Assembly (NCBI RefSeq): GCF_022662335.1
Contig: NZ_JAKNQJ010000006.1
Span: 155,940-219,939 of the forward strand
Source: Sphingomonas sp. CROZ-RG-20F-R02-07
GTDB taxonomy: Bacteria > Pseudomonadota > Alphaproteobacteria > Sphingomonadales > Sphingomonadaceae
Length of the DNA stretch: 64,000 nucleotides
Direction: 5' to 3'
Made by a program: the position numbers and the translations under genes. Shown here in pieces: positions 1-10,145 of this stretch. The stretch's first letter is position 1. Every line of letters starts with the position of its first letter. Under the pieces are notes generated by a model that worked only from the letters and a program-made list of their open reading frames with translations, made no database searches and had not been told where the DNA came from.

Positions 1-1428
<1,428 letters not shown>

Positions 1429-1432
1429 TCGG

Positions 1433-1462
1433 AGCATAAGCGCGCGACCGCGCCCACGCCAA
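1433..1462 (-). promoter_or_regulatory. Candidate sigma-70 promoter for the thiC riboswitch transcript
   Basis: Reading the minus strand, TTGGCG (1462-1457) is followed after 18 bases by TATGCT (1438-1433). Each box matches four of six consensus positions. Transcription would start around 1426, right at the 5' edge of the TPP aptamer, which is where a riboswitch promoter should sit. Inferred from sequence only. Confidence 0.45.
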
Positions 1463-1463
1463 C

Positions 1464-1499
1464 GAAAAAGAGCCGCGCGATCCCGGGATCGCGCGGCTC
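1464..1499 (-). terminator. Intrinsic terminator after the ferritin-like pair
   Basis: A perfect 15-bp inverted repeat (1470-1499, arms GAGCCGCGCGATCCC and its complement) is followed on the minus strand by a run of five T residues. It lies 25 bases past the stop of the upstream ferritin-like gene, so it ends that transcript just before the thiC promoter. Confidence 0.9.
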
Positions 1500-1523
1500 G
1501 TCTCGAACGCGGTGGCGGGGCGA

Positions 1524-2537
1524 TCAGGTGTTCGCCGTGCTCGCCACGATGTTGCCGTTCAGGCCGTTCGGGAAGAACCCGCCCGAACTGGAGATGGCGG
1601 CGTTCAGATAGACGATGTGCAGCACCTGGCTGGTCGTGCGGCCGAACACGATGCTGTTCGAATCGGTCGGCACGATGTTGGCCGAGCCGTCCGCATTGGT
1701 GATGCCCTGATCGTCGTCGCTCGATCCGTCGACGGCGTCGCGGACGTCGCTGATCTTGTTGGCATAGGTGACGAGCGCGGGGACGGTGAGCCCCTTGCGG
1801 TACAGCACGGTGCGGATCAGGCCGGCGTGATAGGCCTCGACTGCGAGGATGCCGGCGGCGGCCTCGGTATAGGTCTTGTTCACCAGCAGCGGGGCGGCAC
1901 CCTTGTACGCGCTGACGCCGACGTCCTCGAAGATGAACGCGCCGAGCAGGAAGCTTTCGTCCGACGCATAGGGATCGAAGGTGGTCGCGTTCGGGTTGGG
2001 GCTCCCCGGGCCGATGATCTTGGCCGCCAGCGCCGCCTGGCTGAAGGCGCCGGAGGAGGTGCTGCCATCGATGTTGATCGACGGCAGCGAGACGGCGGCC
2101 GAACCGAGCGCGGAACGAAGGAAATTGACGTGCGCCACCTCGTCCGCCGCGATTTCGCGGGCATAGGCCGCCACGATCGGATCGGTGAACGTCACCGCGC
2201 GGCCGCCGGTCACGGTGCCGACCGTGCCCGTGCCCGAGATGCTCGCCGACGACAGGCCGGTGCCGTACACCGCAAAGGAGTAGAAGCTTGCCTCGAGATA
2301 TTCGAGGTTCAGCGCGAAGTTCAGCACGTCGATATCGACCTGCGCCGTGGTGGCGGTCGCCGTCGGGGTGGGCGTGGGGGTCGGCGTCGGATTGTTGTCG
2401 TCACCGCAGGCGGCGAGCAGCGACAGGCCGCCGACCGCGGCGGTGGCGCCGCCGGCATATTTCAGAAAGGTGCGGCGTTCGGCGCGACGCTTCTCGGTCG
2501 CCGCCATGATTTCCATCATCGTGTTCGTATCGGTCAT
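1524..2537 (-). CDS. Tat-exported ferritin-like lipoprotein (Ferritin_2-type)
   Basis: A 337-residue protein. The N-terminus carries a twin-arginine motif (ERRTFLK, residues 20-26), a hydrophobic segment and a lipobox ending at Cys44 (SLLAAC). A Thr-Pro repeat linker (about residues 50-64) follows. The rest is a four-helix ferritin-like domain with two ExxH motifs (DEVAHV and VEAYHAG), the usual di-iron ligand pattern. It lies 24 bases downstream of a paralogue on the same strand, so the two are probably co-transcribed, with a strong terminator after this gene. The substrate is unknown. The family (related to desiccation-associated and Ferritin_2 proteins) is assigned by homology only, so iron storage, peroxide handling or another di-iron oxidation are all possible. 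Confidence 0.88.
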   Translation of the reverse strand: MTDTNTMMEIMAATEKRRAERRTFLKYAGGATAAVGGLSLLAACGDDNNPTPTPTPTPTATATTAQVDIDVLNFALNLEYLEASFYSFAVYGTGLSSASISGTGTVGTVTGGRAVTFTDPIVAAYAREIAADEVAHVNFLRSALGSAAVSLPSINIDGSTSSGAFSQAALAAKIIGPGSPNPNATTFDPYASDESFLLGAFIFEDVGVSAYKGAAPLLVNKTYTEAAAGILAVEAYHAGLIRTVLYRKGLTVPALVTYANKISDVRDAVDGSSDDDQGITNADGSANIVPTDSNSIVFGRTTSQVLHIVYLNAAISSSGGFFPNGLNGNIVASTANT

Positions 2538-2561
2538 CGGATCTCTCCCGAATGCAAGGGC

Positions 2562-3635
2562 TTACGACTGCAGCGTGCTGGTCTTGATGTTGCCGTTCAC
2601 GCCGTTCGGGAAAAACCCGCCTGCGGTAATGGCCGCCTTGGACAGGTAGACGATGTTCAGCACCGAGCCGGGCGTGCGGCTATAGGCCAGACCATTGGAG
2701 TCCGTCGGCACGATGTTGGTCGCGTTGGCACCGTTGATCGTGGAGCTGGCGATGCCCTGGTCGTCGTCGCTCGATCCATCCAGGCTGTCGCGTGCGTCCG
2801 AAATCGCCGTGGCGCTCGTGATGAGCGCGGGGATGGGGGTGCGCGCCGGATAGGTGCCGCCACCATAGGCCGCCGGGATCGCCGTGCCGCCGCTGCTGGT
2901 GCCACGTGCGTACAGGACGGTACGGACCAACGAGGCGTGATAGGCCTCCACCGCCAGGATGCCGGCTGCGGCCGACAGATAGGTGGCATTGGAGATCAGC
3001 GGCGAAGCGCCCTTATAGGCGGTGACGCCGACGTCTTCGAAGATGAACGCACCGAGCAGGAAATTGTCGTCCGATGCGTAGACGTCGAAGAAGCTCGTCT
3101 GGGTGTTGCCGGTGCCCGCATCCGGGATGAGCTTGGCTGCACGCGCAGCCGTGCTGAACGCGCCGGTCGGCGTGATACCGACGTCGATCGTCGGTTGCGC
3201 GACGGCGGCCGAGGTAAGCGCCGAGCGCAGGAAGTTGACGTGGTTGATCTCGTCCTGCGCGATTTCCTTGGCATAGGCCGCAACGACCGGATCCTGGAAG
3301 TTCACCGCACGCGCGCCGGCATTGTAGGTCGCCGACGTGGTATAGCCGTTCGTGCCCGTGCCCGTCGTCATCGACGCGGCGATAGGGGTGCCGAACACCG
3401 CATAGGAATAGAAATTCGCCTCGAGATATTCGAGATTCAGCGCGAAATTCAGGATGTCGAGATCCTGCTGCGCGCCGATGTTCGCCGCCGACTGGGCGGA
3501 TGCCGCACTGGCGAAGGCGAAAGCACCCGCGCCAACGGCCGCGGCGCCTAGCGCGGTAGTGAAGAAAGCGCGGCGATCGTTCCGCCGTTCGACGCGCGCG
3601 TCAAAGGCCTCGATCAGTTTCTGACTGTCGGACAT
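2562..3635 (-). CDS. Exported ferritin-like protein, paralogue of its neighbour
   Basis: A 357-residue paralogue of the adjacent downstream gene. They share the [12 protein letters not shown] helix, two ExxH motifs (DEINHV and VEAYHAS), the GSSDDDQGI segment, the MPTDS-like NIVPTDSN stretch and a C-terminus rich in GGFFPNG. The signal peptide holds consecutive arginines (RRNDRRAFF) and ends in ASAASAQ with no lipobox cysteine, so this copy should be soluble in the periplasm while the other is lipid-anchored. The start is set by a GGGAGG ribosome site eight bases upstream. The 262-base region upstream is less GC-rich than the surroundings and probably holds the promoter; a possible TTGCAA-N16-TAGTCT pair is weak. 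Function beyond the ferritin-like fold is unknown. Confidence 0.88.
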   Translation of the reverse strand: MSDSQKLIEAFDARVERRNDRRAFFTTALGAAAVGAGAFAFASAASAQSAANIGAQQDLDILNFALNLEYLEANFYSYAVFGTPIAASMTTGTGTNGYTTSATYNAGARAVNFQDPVVAAYAKEIAQDEINHVNFLRSALTSAAVAQPTIDVGITPTGAFSTAARAAKLIPDAGTGNTQTSFFDVYASDDNFLLGAFIFEDVGVTAYKGASPLISNATYLSAAAGILAVEAYHASLVRTVLYARGTSSGGTAIPAAYGGGTYPARTPIPALITSATAISDARDSLDGSSDDDQGIASSTINGANATNIVPTDSNGLAYSRTPGSVLNIVYLSKAAITAGGFFPNGVNGNIKTSTLQS

Positions 3636-3822
3636 ACTGGCAACCTCCCTCTGGGATTTCGTTGTGAGTCGCAGACTAGTTGAATTTCAATATGTTGCAA
3701 GCAGGAGATGCAGCTAGATACTTGAAAAACATCTACGATTACTTGGAGAAAACACGAATGCCCATGCCGCAAAGCGATGCGGGGACAGGGCGGGGACCGA
3801 TCATCCTGCGCAGATACGCATC

Positions 3823-3850
3823 GACCCGCCATGCGGATGCATGACGGGTC
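3823..3850. terminator. Hairpin between the ferritin-like gene and the porin
   Basis: Twelve-base arms with one mismatch (GACCCGCCATGC / GCATGACGGGTC) enclose a four-base loop, about 50 bases past the porin stop. There is no clean T-run on the minus strand, so it may be a weak or Rho-assisted terminator, or simply a structured spacer. Confidence 0.4.
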
Positions 3851-3897
3851 GAACTTATTTTCGAAATCCACGCGCCGCGTCGGCGGCGGCGGAAAAA

Positions 3898-4758
3898 TCA
3901 GAAGGTGTAGGCCAGGCCCAGCGCGCCGTACCAATTGTTGCGGCTGCCCTCGATGCTGACGAGCGGGCTCGCCGCGAAATCGTTCATCAGATGCGAATAG
4001 GAGACGCCGCCGACGACCGACAGACCGTGGAGCAGCGTGCCGGTGATCGAATAATTGCCGAGCGCGGTGAGGTTATAGTTCTTCCAGCCCTTGTTGGCGT
4101 TGAACACGGGCAGGCCCGAGCGCGCCGAACCGAACGCATCGACGCCGAAATAGCTCTGCGCGTAACCGCGGCCGGCATAGTTCGCGCTGCCCGACAGCGC
4201 GACATAGGCCTTGGTGCTGAGCGGCGTGCCGTAGTTGATCGTCGGGGTGACGACATAGCTGTCGTAGATGTTGGTCACGTCATGGACATAGGTGACGTTG
4301 ACCGACAGCTTGTCATAGGGGCTGGTGATGACGCCGGTCTTGCCGATGCCCACGAAGCCGCCGAGTTCCACCGCGAGCTTCTTCTTGCCGAGCGCCTCGA
4401 CGCGGGCATCGTCGATGCGGCTCACCCGGTTGAAATTGAGGCTGACCACCGGTCCGAGCTGGAAGTCCCACACCGGGCCGGGGGCATTGCGGATGAGATC
4501 GAGCGAGAACTGCGTGCCGGCAACCGCGAAGGCATAGCCGTCATACACGCCCTGCGCCTGGACGATGCCGGTGATCTCGTTGTGTCGCGAGCCGTCATAG
4601 CTGGGCACGGTGGCGACGCCGGCGCCCACGGTGACGCGGTTGGCGTTCAGGTCGATCGCCTGACCGCCGCCGGCGCTGCTGTCCTGCGCCATGGCGGCGG
4701 CGGGGGCGAAAAGGGCGGCGGAGGCCGCGGCGAACAGGACGAAGGTGGATCGGCGCAA
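3898..4758 (-). CDS. MipA/OmpV family outer membrane protein
   Basis: A beta-barrel outer-membrane protein of 286 residues. The signal peptide (RRSTFVLFAAASAALFAPA, cut after AMAQ) is followed by VTVGAGVATVPSYDGS, typical of MipA/OmpV proteins, and alternating strands ending in the aromatic terminus LGLAYTF expected for BAM-inserted barrels. I chose the TTG at 4758 because GGAG lies eight bases upstream and the signal peptide begins there. An ATG at 4848 would add 30 uncharacteristic residues. MipA in E. coli links murein synthase and hydrolase, while OmpV relatives are porin-like; the sequence does not tell which role applies here. Confidence 0.87.
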   Translation of the reverse strand: MRRSTFVLFAAASAALFAPAAAMAQDSSAGGGQAIDLNANRVTVGAGVATVPSYDGSRHNEITGIVQAQGVYDGYAFAVAGTQFSLDLIRNAPGPVWDFQLGPVVSLNFNRVSRIDDARVEALGKKKLAVELGGFVGIGKTGVITSPYDKLSVNVTYVHDVTNIYDSYVVTPTINYGTPLSTKAYVALSGSANYAGRGYAQSYFGVDAFGSARSGLPVFNANKGWKNYNLTALGNYSITGTLLHGLSVVGGVSYSHLMNDFAASPLVSIEGSRNNWYGALGLAYTF

Positions 4759-4902
4759 GGCGAGGGCTCCAGAAGATGTTTCAGTTCCGAAACGCCCCCT
4801 CGGCGCGTTGGCTCCACCGCGATACCGATCCCGACCCAGGTGTTGCATAACAGCATCACCCCACCGCCCGCGCTGCCCCCGAAAAACTCTTTGAACGCGG
4901 GC

Positions 4903-4927
4903 GGGACCCTGAGGGCGCGTGCGCGTT
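4903..4927 (+). promoter_or_regulatory. Possible EcfG-type general-stress promoter
   Basis: GGGAC (4903-4907), then exactly 16 bases, then CGTT (4924-4927). The alphaproteobacterial EcfG sigma factor recognises GGAAC-N16/17-CGTT, so there is one mismatch in the upstream box. It lies 50 bases before the DUF892 gene, a family often stress-induced. Inference from spacing and context. Confidence 0.4.
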
Positions 4928-4976
4928 ACCGCTTCAGACGGCAGCGCCGTCGATCCACTTGAAAGGACATCATGTC

Positions 4977-5492
4977 ATGGGTTTGTTCAGCAAGGACATC
5001 GCGACGTTCGACGACCTGTTCCACCACCAGCTCCAGGACGTCTATTATGCCGAGAACCAGATCACCAAGGCGCTGCCGAAGATGATCGAAAAGGCGACGG
5101 CCCCGGCGCTGAAGGCGGGCTTCGAGCAGCATCTTCGCGAAACCGAAGGCCAGATCCAGCGGCTCGAGAAGATCTTCCAGCTCCGCGGCGAGGAAGCCAA
5201 GGCGGTCACCTGCCCGGCGATCGACGGCATCATCAAGGAGGCCAACGAGGTGGCCGGCGACATCGCCGACAAGGCGGTGCTCGATGCGGCGCTGATCGCC
5301 TCGGCGCAGGCGGTCGAGCATTACGAGATCACGCGCTACGGCACGATGATTACCTGGGCCAAGCAGATGGGCCGCGACGACATCGCCGCGATCCTGAAGG
5401 AAACGCTCGACGAGGAATATGCGACCGACGACAAGCTGACCGATCTGGCGACCAGCCAGGTGAACGCGAAGGCCGAAGCGGTCAGCGCCTGA
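4977..5492 (+). CDS. DUF892 (YciE/YciF) ferritin-like protein
   Basis: A 171-residue all-helical protein starting MGLFSKDIATFDDLFHHQL, with the family segments DVYYAENQITKALPKM, HLRETEGQIQRLE and AVEHYEITRYG. These proteins form ferritin-like four-helix bundles, and in enterobacteria they belong to general-stress loci. The ATG at 4977 is preferred over the TTG at 4959 because GAAAGG (4961-4966) gives a sensible spacing to it. It stands alone: the porin is divergent and TauE is convergent. An EcfG-like promoter motif lies upstream. Its biochemical activity is not established. Confidence 0.9.
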   Translation: MGLFSKDIATFDDLFHHQLQDVYYAENQITKALPKMIEKATAPALKAGFEQHLRETEGQIQRLEKIFQLRGEEAKAVTCPAIDGIIKEANEVAGDIADKAVLDAALIASAQAVEHYEITRYGTMITWAKQMGRDDIAAILKETLDEEYATDDKLTDLATSQVNAKAEAVSA

Positions 5493-5498
5493 GCCCAG

Positions 5499-5539
5499 GG
5501 CCGGGCCGCGGGGAGCATGCCCGCGGCCCGGCCTCGTTT
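5499..5539. terminator. Convergent terminator hairpin
   Basis: The arms GGCCGGGCCGCGG (5499-5511) and CCGCGGCCCGGCC (5521-5533) are perfectly complementary around a short loop and are followed on the plus strand by TCGTTTC. The hairpin sits between the converging DUF892 and TauE/SafE genes and could serve both. Confidence 0.7.
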
Positions 5540-5542
5540 CCC

Positions 5543-6307
5543 TCAGAGCCCGTAGGCGCGGCGGAAGAAGACGATGGTCGTGGCGCCCGTCACGATCAGC
5601 GTCCACCAGCGGATCGCGCGCGGCGAGAGACGGCGGCCGAGATGCGCGCCCGCCCATCCGCCGACCACCGCCCCGACCAGCATCGGCAGGCACGCCGTCC
5701 AGCGCACCAGTCCGGTCGCCGCGAACACGATCGCCGCGGCGAAATTGGCCACCGCCAGCATCAGCGTGCGCGGCGCGAACAGCGCGCGCGGGGTGGCGTT
5801 GGCGAGCAGGCCGTAGATGGCGGTCGTCATCAGCCCCACGCCACCACCGAAATAGCCGCCATAGACGCCGAGCAGCGATTGCGCCGCGACGAGCGTGCGC
5901 GGCCCGAGCGTGACGCGCGCGTGAAGCCATGCCGACGCCCGGCCGCCGAACGCGATCACGAGAAACGCCATCAGCAACAGCCAGGGAATGATGACGTCGA
6001 ACAGGCCGCTGGGCGTCGCGTAGAGAAGCACGCTGCCGATCAGCCCGCCAACGAAGGTGATGGCCGAGAGCAGTCGGATGGACACGCCGGCGACAGGCCC
6101 GAGTTCGTCGCGGAACGCCCAGGCGCTGGTGGCGGCGCCCGGCATCAGCGCCACGTTGCTGGTTGCGTTGGCGAACCGCGCATCGAGGCCCATGCCGAGC
6201 GTGAGCGCCGGGATCGTCGCGAACGTGCCGCCCCCCGCCAGCGCGTTCATCGCGCCGCCGATCAGCCCCGCGCCCGCCGCCAGCGCGATCGTGCCCGGAT
6301 CAGCCAT
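5543..6307 (-). CDS. TauE/SafE family membrane permease
   Basis: A 254-residue integral membrane protein of the sulfite-exporter TauE/SafE family. The two family repeats are visible: GLIGGAMNALAGGG near the N-terminus and GVYGGYFGGGVGLM in the middle, each opening a half of about four membrane helices. These proteins move sulfonates, sulfite or related organic anions, and the substrate here is not known. It lies 18 bases downstream of rlmN on the same strand and may be read with it. Length is normal for the family. Confidence 0.87.
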   Translation of the reverse strand: MADPGTIALAAGAGLIGGAMNALAGGGTFATIPALTLGMGLDARFANATSNVALMPGAATSAWAFRDELGPVAGVSIRLLSAITFVGGLIGSVLLYATPSGLFDVIIPWLLLMAFLVIAFGGRASAWLHARVTLGPRTLVAAQSLLGVYGGYFGGGVGLMTTAIYGLLANATPRALFAPRTLMLAVANFAAAIVFAATGLVRWTACLPMLVGAVVGGWAGAHLGRRLSPRAIRWWTLIVTGATTIVFFRRAYGL

Positions 6308-6325
6308 GGGGAGCGGCCGCGTGAA

Positions 6326-7534
6326 TCAGGCCGGCACCGACTGTTCGGATTGCGCCTGCGCATCGCGCGCCGCGCGGCTGATCTTTTCGGAGGCGGTCTT
6401 CAACTGGCCGCACGCCGCATCGATGTCGCGCCCGCGCGGGGTGCGTACCGGTGCGGAGATGCCCGCCTCGAACACGATGTCCGAAAACCGCCGCACGCGC
6501 TCGGGCGTGGAGCATTGATAGGGCGCGCCGGGCCAGGGGTTGAAGGGGATCAGGTTCACCTTGGCCGGCAGCTTGTATTTGCGCAGCAGCCGGACGAGCT
6601 CGTGCGCATCGGCGTCGCTGTCGTTCTTGTCGCGCAGCATGACATATTCGAACGTGATTCGCCGGGCGTTGTTGGTGCCGGGGTAATCGGCGCACGCCTG
6701 GAGCAGCTCCTCGATGCCATATTTGCGGTTGAGCGGCACGATCTCGTCGCGCACTTCCTTCGTCACGGCATGCAGCGAGACGGCGAGGTTCACCCCGATT
6801 TCGGCACCCGCACGCGCCATCATCGGCACGACGCCGCTGGTGCTGAGCGTGATCCGCCGGCGCGACAGCGCGAGCCCGGCGCCGTCCATCACCAGCTTCA
6901 GCGCGTCGCGGACATTGTCGAAATTGTAGAGCGGCTCGCCCATGCCCATCATCACGATGTTGGTCAGCATCCGCCCCTCGGGATGGCTTGGCCATTCGCC
7001 CAGGCCGTCGCGGGCGAGCATCACCTGGCCGACGATCTCGGCCGCGGTCAGGTTGCGGACGAGGCGCATCGTGCCGGTGTGGCAGAAGGTGCAGTTGAGC
7101 GTGCAGCCCACCTGACTCGACACGCACAGCGTGCCGCGGTCCGCATCGGGGATGAAGACCATCTCGTAATCCTGCGCATCGTCCGAACGCAGCAGCCATT
7201 TGCGCGTGCCGTCGCTCGACACCTGCGCCTCCACCACCTGCGGGCGGCTGATGACGAAGCGCTGTTCGAGCCAGGGGTGCATCGCCTTGGCGATATCGGT
7301 CATCGCCGAGAATTGCGTCGCGCCCCGGTTGTAGATCCAGTGCCAGAGCTGCTTGGCGCGCAGCTTGGCCTGTTTGGGCTCGAGCTGCGACGTCTCGAGC
7401 GCCATGCGCAGATCGTCGAGCGACAGGCCGAGCAGGTCGATCCGCCCATCGGCACGCGGCACGAGGGCGCGCGGGACGGGCACGGGATCGATGTGCCCGG
7501 GGATGGGCATGAGGGCGGTGGCGGCGGGCATCAT
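6326..7534 (-). CDS. rlmN: Dual-specificity 23S rRNA/tRNA (adenine-C2) methyltransferase RlmN
   Basis: A radical-SAM enzyme that methylates A2503 of 23S rRNA and A37 of some tRNAs. The cluster motif CTLNCTFC is present, as are the [10 protein letters not shown] segment and the C-terminal [12 protein letters not shown] containing the second catalytic cysteine. The N-terminal accessory region ([14 protein letters not shown]) is typical. The start is uncertain: I chose the ATG at 7534 ([14 protein letters not shown], 402 residues), which agrees with family N-termini, while an upstream ATG at 7579 adds 15 residues. Neither has a strong ribosome site. It follows prfC closely on the same strand. 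Confidence 0.95.
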   Translation of the reverse strand: MMPAATALMPIPGHIDPVPVPRALVPRADGRIDLLGLSLDDLRMALETSQLEPKQAKLRAKQLWHWIYNRGATQFSAMTDIAKAMHPWLEQRFVISRPQVVEAQVSSDGTRKWLLRSDDAQDYEMVFIPDADRGTLCVSSQVGCTLNCTFCHTGTMRLVRNLTAAEIVGQVMLARDGLGEWPSHPEGRMLTNIVMMGMGEPLYNFDNVRDALKLVMDGAGLALSRRRITLSTSGVVPMMARAGAEIGVNLAVSLHAVTKEVRDEIVPLNRKYGIEELLQACADYPGTNNARRITFEYVMLRDKNDSDADAHELVRLLRKYKLPAKVNLIPFNPWPGAPYQCSTPERVRRFSDIVFEAGISAPVRTPRGRDIDAACGQLKTASEKISRAARDAQAQSEQSVPA

Positions 7535-7596
7535 CGCCACATAGCGCGGAACGCAGGATTTTTCCACTGTGCCGGCCATGCCGGCGGAAGAGCGCG

Positions 7597-9162
7597 TCAG
7601 CGTTCCCGCGTGGCCGCGAAACGCACCTTGGGATAGCGGTCCGCCGCATAGCCGACGTCCCACGCGCTCTTGGCTAGGAACACCGGGTTGGCGTCGCGAT
7701 CCTTCGCCATCGAAGACCGGTTGAGATCGGTGAAATTCTTGAGATCGGCCGGATCCTCCGCCGACACCCAGCGCGCGGTGTCGAACGGGGCGGGCTCCAA
7801 AGCGGCGGCCACCTTATATTCGGCGTCGAGCCGCGACAGCAGCACCTCGAGCTGCAACTGACCGACCACGCCGATGATCCAGTTCGAGCCGATTTCGGGA
7901 TAGAAGACCTGGGTCACGCCCTCTTCGGCCATGTCGTCCAGCGCCTTGCGCAACTGCTTGGTCTTGGTGAAATCCTTCAGCACCACGCGGCGCAGGATCT
8001 CGGGCGCGAAATTGGGCAGGCCGGTGAAGCGCACCGCGGCGCGTTCGCTGAGCGTGTCGCCCACCCGCAGCGTGCCGTGATTGGGGATGCCGATGATGTC
8101 GCCCGGAAACGCCTCGTCCGCCAGCTCGCGATTCTGCGCGAAGAACAGGATCGGCGAATGCACCGCGATCGGCTTGCCGTGCCCGGTGGGGGTAAGCTTC
8201 ATGCCGCGCTTGAAGATGCCCGAACACAGCCGCATGAACGCGATCCGGTCGCGGTGGTTGGGGTCCATATTGGCCTGCACCTTGAACACGAAGCCGGTCA
8301 CCTCGGCCTCGTCGGGCGAGACGGGTGCGGGTTCGGCGGGCTGCGCGCGCGGCGGCGGCGCGAAGTCGGCGAGCGCCGCGATCAGCTCGGCCACGCCGAA
8401 ATCCTTGAGCGCCGAGCCGAAATAGACCGGCGTCAGGTCGCCGCCGCGATAGGCCTCGGCATCGAAGGCGGAATAGGCGCCCTGCGCCAGCTCGGCCTCC
8501 TCGACCAGCTTTACGAGCCCGTCCGCGCTCAGCACATCGGCGAGCTTGGGATCGTCGAGCCCGTCGAACGCCAGCGGCGTGCCGAGAAATTCGCGGCTGC
8601 CGCCCTCGGGCCGGCTCAGCGTGTTGGCATAGAGGTCGTACACGCCCTCGAATTCGCCGCCCATGCCGACCGGCCAGCTCATCGGGCACACGTCGAGCTG
8701 CAGCATCTCGGCCACCTCGTCGAGCAGTTCGAAGCCGCTGCGGCCCTCGCGGTCCACCTTGTTGACGAAGGTGATGATCGGCACGTTGCGCAGGCGGCAC
8801 ACCTCGAACAGCTTGCGCGTCTGCGGCTCGATCCCCTTGGCCGCGTCGATCACCATCACCGCCGAATCGACCGCGGTCAGCGTGCGATAGGTGTCTTCGG
8901 AGAAATCCTCGTGCCCCGGCGTGTCGAGCAGGTTGAAGGTGATGCCCTGGCGTTCGAACGTCATCACCGACGAGGTGACCGAGATGCCGCGCTGCTGCTC
9001 GATCTTCATCCAGTCGCTCCGCGCCCGCCGCGTCTGGCCGCGGGCCTTCACCTCGCCCGCCAGATGGATCGCGCCGCCGAAATAGAGCAGCTTTTCGGTC
9101 AGCGTCGTCTTGCCGGCGTCGGGGTGCGAGATGATCGCGAAGGTGCGGCGGGGGGATGTCAT
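7597..9162 (-). CDS. prfC: Peptide chain release factor 3
   Basis: RF3 is the translational GTPase that ejects RF1/RF2 from the ribosome after peptide release. The GTPase signatures are complete: SHPDAGKTT (P-loop, residues 12-20), RGISVTSSV (switch I), DTPGHEDF (G3) and NKVD (G4). Beta-barrel domain II and a C-terminal domain follow, giving 521 residues against about 529 in E. coli. RF1 (prfA) and its methylase are elsewhere in this window. The divergent side holds no gene close enough to share a promoter. Confidence 0.96.
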   Translation of the reverse strand: MTSPRRTFAIISHPDAGKTTLTEKLLYFGGAIHLAGEVKARGQTRRARSDWMKIEQQRGISVTSSVMTFERQGITFNLLDTPGHEDFSEDTYRTLTAVDSAVMVIDAAKGIEPQTRKLFEVCRLRNVPIITFVNKVDREGRSGFELLDEVAEMLQLDVCPMSWPVGMGGEFEGVYDLYANTLSRPEGGSREFLGTPLAFDGLDDPKLADVLSADGLVKLVEEAELAQGAYSAFDAEAYRGGDLTPVYFGSALKDFGVAELIAALADFAPPPRAQPAEPAPVSPDEAEVTGFVFKVQANMDPNHRDRIAFMRLCSGIFKRGMKLTPTGHGKPIAVHSPILFFAQNRELADEAFPGDIIGIPNHGTLRVGDTLSERAAVRFTGLPNFAPEILRRVVLKDFTKTKQLRKALDDMAEEGVTQVFYPEIGSNWIIGVVGQLQLEVLLSRLDAEYKVAAALEPAPFDTARWVSAEDPADLKNFTDLNRSSMAKDRDANPVFLAKSAWDVGYAADRYPKVRFAATRER

Positions 9163-9263
9163 CGTGATGTCCGGTCAGGAGGAGAACGAGCGGGAAAGTC
9201 CTGCCCCGCCTCGTTCCGAACGACGGCGCGCGACGCGAACGGGAAGGGGGGCGGCGCCGCGCG

Positions 9264-10145
9264 TCAGGGCACCAGCGTGACGCTCATGCCGATCCGCATC
9301 GTCTCGCCCGCCGCCACTTCGAACACGCCGGGCTTCGCGCGGAAATCGCCGGTGAAGCCCTCGGGATCGGCGATGCCGTGCCATGGCTCGACGCAGACGA
9401 AATGCGCGCCGGGCTTGGTCCACACGCCCAGCCGCGGCGTGTCGGGAAAGGCGATGTGGAGCGTGGGGCCATCGGCGGCGCCATAGACGACCGACTGCGA
9501 TTCGATCGGATCCCACACCAGCGCGTCATGTTCGAACAGCGCATCGGCCAGGTGCAGCGTGCGGCCGTCGAGCGGCGAGGCGCGGGTCTCGGCCGCGATC
9601 AGCCCGTCGGGCGCGATCTCGCGCAGCCGGGCGGGCTCGTCGCGTTCGAACAGGATGCGGTGCGCGTCGCGCGCCCGGCCATAAGGCAGCGGCCAGGCGA
9701 AGGCGGGATGGAAGCCGAATTGCGCGGGCATCGGCGCGTCGCCGCGGTTGGTGATCGCCGCCGCCAGCGTGATCGTCGCGCCTTCGATCCGATAGGTGAG
9801 ATCGAGCGCGAACGGGAACGGATAGTTGGCGCGTGTCTGCTCACTGTCGGTGAGGCGCAAGGTGACCGATGCGGCATCCTGCGACACCACGTCGAACAGC
9901 GAATGGCGTGCGAACCCGTGCTTGGGCATCGGATATTCGGTGCCGCCCAGCCGGATCACGCCGCCATTGGTGACGCCGATCGCGGGAAACAGGATCGGCG
10001 CATGGCCGGTCCAGAAGGCCGGGTCCGCATCGGTCATCAGCGCGCGGCCCTGCGCATCGCGCAGATGCGTCAGTTCGGCGCCATAGCTGTTGATCGCTGC
10101 CGACAATTCGGCGCTCGCGATTTCGATCATCTGCGGATCAGCCAC
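9264..10145 (-). CDS. Aldose 1-epimerase (mutarotase-like) family protein
   Basis: A 293-residue galactose-mutarotase-like protein of the LacX type. FPAIGVTNGGVIRL, PKHGFAR (a likely catalytic histidine region), FGFHPAFAWPLP and EPWHGIADP are characteristic. The GTG at 10145 overlaps the pheT stop by eight bases and has GGGAG nine bases before it, which supports this start over the ATG at 10130. It is therefore probably the last gene of the pheST transcript, although its sugar role has no evident link to aminoacylation. Confidence 0.87.
   Translation of the reverse strand: MADPQMIEIASAELSAAINSYGAELTHLRDAQGRALMTDADPAFWTGHAPILFPAIGVTNGGVIRLGGTEYPMPKHGFARHSLFDVVSQDAASVTLRLTDSEQTRANYPFPFALDLTYRIEGATITLAAAITNRGDAPMPAQFGFHPAFAWPLPYGRARDAHRILFERDEPARLREIAPDGLIAAETRASPLDGRTLHLADALFEHDALVWDPIESQSVVYGAADGPTLHIAFPDTPRLGVWTKPGAHFVCVEPWHGIADPEGFTGDFRAKPGVFEVAAGETMRIGMSVTLVP

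Noticed and set aside
3636..3897. A small gene in the 262-base gap before the ferritin-like pair
   Set aside because: Short frames there lack a ribosome site and any recognisable feature. The stretch is better explained as promoter and leader.
4919..7636. A 905-codon plus-strand frame crossing several genes
   Set aside because: It runs across DUF892, TauE and RlmN in the wrong frame or strand and is a composition artefact.
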